This document shows positions 20,603 through 23,945 of a stretch of DNA of 23,945 nt, piece after piece (the stretch's first letter is position 1; every line of letters begins with the position of its first letter). The notes under the pieces were generated by a model, which searched no databases, had not been told where the DNA came from, and worked only from the letters and a program-made list of their open reading frames with translations. The stretch is from NCBI GenBank assembly GCA_002431975.1, contig DJFA01000054.1:33071-57015 (forward strand). The letters are read 5' to 3'. The translations under genes and the position numbers were made by a program. Source of the DNA: Ruminococcus sp. UBA5884. GTDB taxonomy: Bacteria; Bacillota; Clostridia; Oscillospirales; Ruminococcaceae.

Positions 20603-22027
20603 ATGAGAAAATTTGATACAAAAGTACAGTATCTCAAATATAAAGTCCTTCGTGAAGTCGCTAAGTATGCATTTGAAGGAAATCTGCTTGAAAAAGTCAC
20701 CGATATCCCGAAAATAATTGCTCCCGGCCCTCAGGCTACAATGAGATGCTGCGTATACAAGGAAAGAGCCATACTCTCTGAACGTGTCAAGATTGCTATG
20801 GGCGGAAACAAGGAAAATCCAAACGTCATTGAAGTTATCGATATAGCCTGTGATGAATGTCCTGTAGGCGGATATGAAGTAACTGCTGCCTGCCGTGGCT
20901 GTATCGCTCACCGCTGTGAAGAAGTCTGTCCCAGAAATGCAATAACATTTGACAGACATCAGAAGGCTCATATTGACAAGTCAAAATGCGTTGAATGCGG
21001 TGCGTGTGCAAAAGTCTGTCCTTACAGTGCCATTGCAAACAATAAGCGTCCATGCGAAAATGCCTGCAAGGTAAAAGCTATTTCAATGAGTGAATCAAAA
21101 GCTGCCTCTATAAACAATGACAAATGCATATCATGCGGTGCTTGTGTCTATCAGTGTCCTTTCGGAGCTATAATGGATAAATCATTCATACTTGATACAA
21201 TAAAACTCCTTATGGAAAGTGACAGCAATAAAAAATATAAAGTATATGCTGTGGCTGCACCGTCTATTTCAAGCCAGTTCAGATATGCAAAACTCGGTCA
21301 GGTAGTAAAAGGCATAAAGGAACTCGGATTCTACAGCGTTATTGAAGCAGCTCTCGGTGCGGATATGGTTGCTGATGCTGAATCAAGGGAACTTGTTGAA
21401 AAAGGCTTTCTGACAAGCTCATGCTGTCCGGCATTTGTTGACTATATAAACAAACAGTTCCCGAATATGAAACAGCATATCTCGCATAACCTCTCCCCTA
21501 TGGCAACCATTGCACAGTATATCAAGAAAAATGACCCTGACTGCAAAATAGTGTTCATAGGCCCTTGTACCGCAAAAAAAGCAGAGGCTCAGCTTGAAAA
21601 GGTGCGTCCGTATATCGACAGCGTTATAACATTTGAAGAACTTCAGGCTCTTTTTGACGGAAAAGGTATTGAAATAACTGAACTCGATGAGGAACTCCTT
21701 GACAATGCCTCATATTTCGGAAGAATATTTGCAAGAAGCGGCGGTCTTTCAGATTCAGTTGCTCAAGGTCTTAAAGAACATGGTGATACTGATTTTGAAT
21801 ATAAACCTGTTGCCTGTGATGGAATTGAACAGTGCAGAATGGCTCTGCTCAAGGCTTCAAAAAATGTGCTTCAGGGCAATTTCATTGAAGGCATGGCTTG
21901 TACAGGAGGCTGTATAGGCGGTGCAGGCTGTCTTACTCACGGCGAAAAGAACAAGGCGGAAGTTGATAAATATGGTAAAGAAGCATATGAAAAAACTATT
22001 TCAGATGCAATCAGTGTTATAAAATAA
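20603..22027 (+). CDS. [FeFe]-hydrogenase, monomeric (group B-like, HydA2-type)
   Basis: The enzyme reduces protons to H2 with electrons from ferredoxin, or the reverse. Of its 474 residues, the N-terminal ~95 form an unassigned region, then come CRGCIAHRCEEVCP, CVECGACAKVCP and CISCGACVYQCP, giving several [4Fe-4S] clusters (about 98-190). The H-cluster domain follows: TSSCCPAF (Cys274-Cys275), GPCTAKKAE (Cys322), GMACTGGCIGGAG (Cys433, Cys437). The L1 loop keeps the proton-transfer cysteine and Pro, so catalysis is likely, unlike in the sensory protein. These variants of the motifs are typical of group B enzymes. A GGGAG site precedes the ATG by 9 bases. It is the last gene of the rex operon and ends at the terminator at 22047-22080. 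No maturation genes (hydEFG) are in the window. Confidence 0.93.
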   Translation: MRKFDTKVQYLKYKVLREVAKYAFEGNLLEKVTDIPKIIAPGPQATMRCCVYKERAILSERVKIAMGGNKENPNVIEVIDIACDECPVGGYEVTAACRGCIAHRCEEVCPRNAITFDRHQKAHIDKSKCVECGACAKVCPYSAIANNKRPCENACKVKAISMSESKAASINNDKCISCGACVYQCPFGAIMDKSFILDTIKLLMESDSNKKYKVYAVAAPSISSQFRYAKLGQVVKGIKELGFYSVIEAALGADMVADAESRELVEKGFLTSSCCPAFVDYINKQFPNMKQHISHNLSPMATIAQYIKKNDPDCKIVFIGPCTAKKAEAQLEKVRPYIDSVITFEELQALFDGKGIEITELDEELLDNASYFGRIFARSGGLSDSVAQGLKEHGDTDFEYKPVACDGIEQCRMALLKASKNVLQGNFIEGMACTGGCIGGAGCLTHGEKNKAEVDKYGKEAYEKTISDAISVIK

Positions 22028-22046
22028 TTTTTTCACTGTATAAAAC

Positions 22047-22080
22047 AAATGCGGTCAGAATTTAAATTCCGGCCGCATTT
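22047..22080. terminator. Bidirectional terminator between hydrogenase and pyrB
   Basis: AAATGCGG and CCGCATTT (8-bp arms) enclose a second complementary pair GAATTT/AAATTC. On the plus strand the sequence runs into TTTTTTATATTT. The two flanking genes are convergent and the arms are symmetric, so it probably serves both. Confidence 0.85.
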
Positions 22081-22096
22081 TTTATATTTCAATTAT

Positions 22097-23173
22097 TTAT
22101 ATAAGTATTCTCTCGTCACAGTATTCACATTCAAGAATATCGCCCTTGCCTCTGAAACTCTTTGGCAGATAGCTTTCAGACTGTGTTATGCATTTCGGAT
22201 TTTTACAGCATACATCTTTTCTTACTGAACCATAAAGCAGTTTTGAAGGTGACTGATTTTCAAGCATGGTTATAATAAGTGCCATTCTTACATACATACC
22301 ATATTTAGCCTGCTTGAAATAGATTGCTCTCGGGTCATCATCTATATCAACGGAAATTTCATCAACTCTTGGCAGAGGATGAAGTACTATAAGGTCGGGA
22401 GATGCCTTTTTCATCTTTTTTCTGTCAAGAATATATGTATCCTTCTGATTCTGATATTCCTCCTCGCTTGCAAATCTCTCACGCTGAATTCTTGTCATAT
22501 AAAGCACATCAAGTTCTCCTATTGCCTCATCAAGTGAGAATACCTCCCTGAATTTGCAGTTGTTTGCATTGAGAACATCTTTTATATATGACGGGAGTCT
22601 GAGTTCATCAGTTGATATAAGTATAAATTCATTATTCGGATAGCATGAAAGAGCCTTACAGAGAGAATGTACTGTTCTGCCGTTTATAAGGTCGCCGCAA
22701 AGACCGATTTTAAGGTTATCAAGTCTTCCCTTTTCCTCCTTGAGAGTAAGGAGGTCTGTAAGAGTCTGTGTCGGATGGAGATGACCGCCGTCACCTGCAT
22801 TTATTACCGGACAGTCAGCTGTAAGAGCGGCTGCCTTTGCTGAACCGGCAAGAGGATTTCTCATAATAAGGATATCAGCATAATTGCTTACGATTTTAGT
22901 TGTATCCTTGAGGTTTTCACCCTTTGCAACAGATGAAGTGGCAGGATTGTCAAAGCCGATTATACTTCCGCCGAGTCTTATCATAGCTGTCTGGAAAGAC
23001 ATCTGAGTTCTTGTTGACGGTTCATAGAAAAGAGTCGCCATTATTTTTCCGTTGCAAGCTCCGTTGTATCTCTGAGGATTTCTGCATATATCCTGCCCCA
23101 GAGCAATAACCTGATTCCACCATGATACCGGATAATCATTAAGGTCAATAAGATGCTGATAACGAGAATTCAT
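22097..23173 (-). CDS. pyrB: Aspartate carbamoyltransferase with C-terminal PyrI-like zinc domain
   Basis: PyrB condenses carbamoyl phosphate and aspartate, the first committed step of pyrimidine synthesis. The catalytic part (about 1-305) has FYEPSTRT (residues 49-56), SVAKGEN, HPTQTLTDLLT and HPLPRVDEI. The position after STRT is Gln57 where Arg is usual. The 358-residue product is about 50 residues longer than ordinary PyrB. The extra tail has four cysteines spaced C323-x4-C328-x20-C349-x2-C352, very close to the zinc site of the regulatory chain PyrI (C-x4-C-x~23-C-x2-C). The nucleotide-binding N-terminal half of PyrI is absent. The ATG has AGGAGG (23181-23186) 7 bases upstream, overlapping the stop of the HD-domain gene, so the two are an operon. 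Confidence 0.95.
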   Translation of the reverse strand: MNSRYQHLIDLNDYPVSWWNQVIALGQDICRNPQRYNGACNGKIMATLFYEPSTRTQMSFQTAMIRLGGSIIGFDNPATSSVAKGENLKDTTKIVSNYADILIMRNPLAGSAKAAALTADCPVINAGDGGHLHPTQTLTDLLTLKEEKGRLDNLKIGLCGDLINGRTVHSLCKALSCYPNNEFILISTDELRLPSYIKDVLNANNCKFREVFSLDEAIGELDVLYMTRIQRERFASEEEYQNQKDTYILDRKKMKKASPDLIVLHPLPRVDEISVDIDDDPRAIYFKQAKYGMYVRMALIITMLENQSPSKLLYGSVRKDVCCKNPKCITQSESYLPKSFRGKGDILECEYCDERILI

Positions 23174-23184
23174 TTTTATTCCTC

Positions 23185-23853
23185 CTACAAAATTTTTGTA
23201 CCGTTTGCAGTCATTCTGAATTTAAGACCGAGATATTCAGATGCTTTTTTACAGAGCAGCATTCTGTCAAGGAATATTTCAAAGTATTCCATAACAGATG
23301 ATATTTCAGTATCTATATCAAGTTCAAGAATAAGAGCAGTCTTGTCATCATTGAAATGAAGCAGTGATTTTTCAACCGCATAATTCACACGGTCATGTAT
23401 ATCAAATGTAAGCAAATCAGTATTTCTCACACGGCTTCTGCGTACATCTGTTTTATCTCCGATTATAAGGGCGGCTGAAATAGGGTCAACAGGCATTGCC
23501 GTTGATTCGTCATGATTGCCTATAGCTGATATTATTGAACATATTTCATCTGCCGGCATATTGAGATTGTCAAGCAGACGGAATGCCATTACCGCACCAC
23601 TCTGGGCATGGTCTATACGGTTTATAACATTGCCTATATCATGCATAATTCCGGCTATTCTTGCAAGTTCAATCTGTCTTTCGGGATATCCGAGTTCTGA
23701 AAGAATCATGCTTGCAGTCTGGGCTACCTTTTCCACATGGGCGAATGAATGTTCCGTATATCCGAGAGCCTCAAGAGTTTTGTCAGCACGTCTTATATAT
23801 TCCATTATATCAGGATTCTGCTTTATATATTTATAGGTTACAACAGTTGCCAT
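23185..23853 (-). CDS. HD-domain phosphohydrolase
   Basis: A predicted metal-dependent phosphohydrolase. The start at 23853 (MATVVTYKYIKQNP) is chosen because AGGAGG (23859-23864) lies 5 bases before it; the frame is open further up without a site. Its 222 residues include the HD signature: HSFAH (metal ligand His39), then GIMHDIGN (His71-Asp72), then GNHDEST, and an Asp in IGDKTDVRRSRVRN. Substrates of this group are often nucleotides or phosphorylated metabolites; none is shown here. The C-terminal part (about 150-222) includes an acidic strand ALILELDIDTEISSVMEYFE. It is 11 bp upstream of pyrB, so a link to nucleotide metabolism is possible but not proved. Confidence 0.88.
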   Translation of the reverse strand: MATVVTYKYIKQNPDIMEYIRRADKTLEALGYTEHSFAHVEKVAQTASMILSELGYPERQIELARIAGIMHDIGNVINRIDHAQSGAVMAFRLLDNLNMPADEICSIISAIGNHDESTAMPVDPISAALIIGDKTDVRRSRVRNTDLLTFDIHDRVNYAVEKSLLHFNDDKTALILELDIDTEISSVMEYFEIFLDRMLLCKKASEYLGLKFRMTANGTKIL

Positions 23854-23945
23854 AAGTTCCTCCTGAAATATCAGCTGAAATATACATTGTACCATACAAG
23901 GAATATGAATACTGTCCATATTTTTCTGCTGTTGTCCTTTTTGCC

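Noticed and set aside
20396..20971. 191-residue open frame on the minus strand across the phosphatase/hydrogenase junction
   Set aside because: It is antisense to two well-supported genes, has no ribosome binding site and no recognisable domain; Phe/Tyr/Ser-rich composition is typical of a shadow frame.
23863..23883. Nine-base direct repeat CTGAAATAT separated by 3 bp, upstream of the HD-domain gene
   Set aside because: Short, A/T-rich and next to the ribosome binding site; no good promoter boxes are near it. Too weak to call a regulator site.

Overview
The window looks like chromosomal DNA of an anaerobic, low-to-moderate-GC Firmicute of the Ruminococcus/Oscillospiraceae type. The case rests on gene content: a sensory plus a catalytic [FeFe]-hydrogenase behind rex, a lipoprotein with cohesin-like halves, the der-plsY and yceD-rpmF pairs, and AGGAGG-type ribosome binding sites with TTGACA/TATAAT promoters. 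The genus is an inference. I see no rRNA, tRNA, CRISPR array, transposase or prophage gene.

Left part (1-5000, all minus strand) is housekeeping: der and plsY, the yceD(DUF177)-rpmF operon behind a consensus promoter, a small P-loop protein, and pgi. Short GC-rich hairpin repeats sit in its intergenic gaps, and the leader of yceD contains a sequence resembling the 3' end of rpmF.

Middle part (5000-13300, minus strand) is signalling and metabolism: a penicillin-binding-protein-5-like peptidase in which all three catalytic motifs are altered; a 1637-codon soluble PAS/GAF-GGDEF-GGDEF-EAL protein for cyclic-di-GMP turnover; an AraC regulator with a GyrI-like sensor domain; and a PfkB sugar kinase. 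From 13400 a plus-strand pair follows: a small alarmone synthetase and a DUF308 membrane protein, convergent with an unrecognised membrane protein.

The most interesting region is 15557-15854. Two consensus promoters (TTGACA-17-TATAAT) face each other across about 290 bp and share one bidirectional terminator. The minus transcript encodes a 28-residue hydrophobic peptide with a KKK tail; its ribosome binding site lies in a CCCCC-GAAA-GGGGG hairpin. The plus transcript is a non-coding RNA of about 90 nt that can show CCCCC in a small loop. This is the layout of a type I toxin-antitoxin locus, and I recognise neither the peptide nor the RNA.

Right part: a cohesin-like lipoprotein, then a plus-strand operon rex - [2Fe-2S] ferredoxin - sensory [FeFe]-hydrogenase with PAS domain - SpoIIE-type phosphatase - second [FeFe]-hydrogenase. 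It reads as a redox/hydrogen-sensing unit coupled to hydrogen production. Convergent to it are pyrB, which carries a PyrI-like zinc domain at its C-terminus, and an HD-domain phosphohydrolase.
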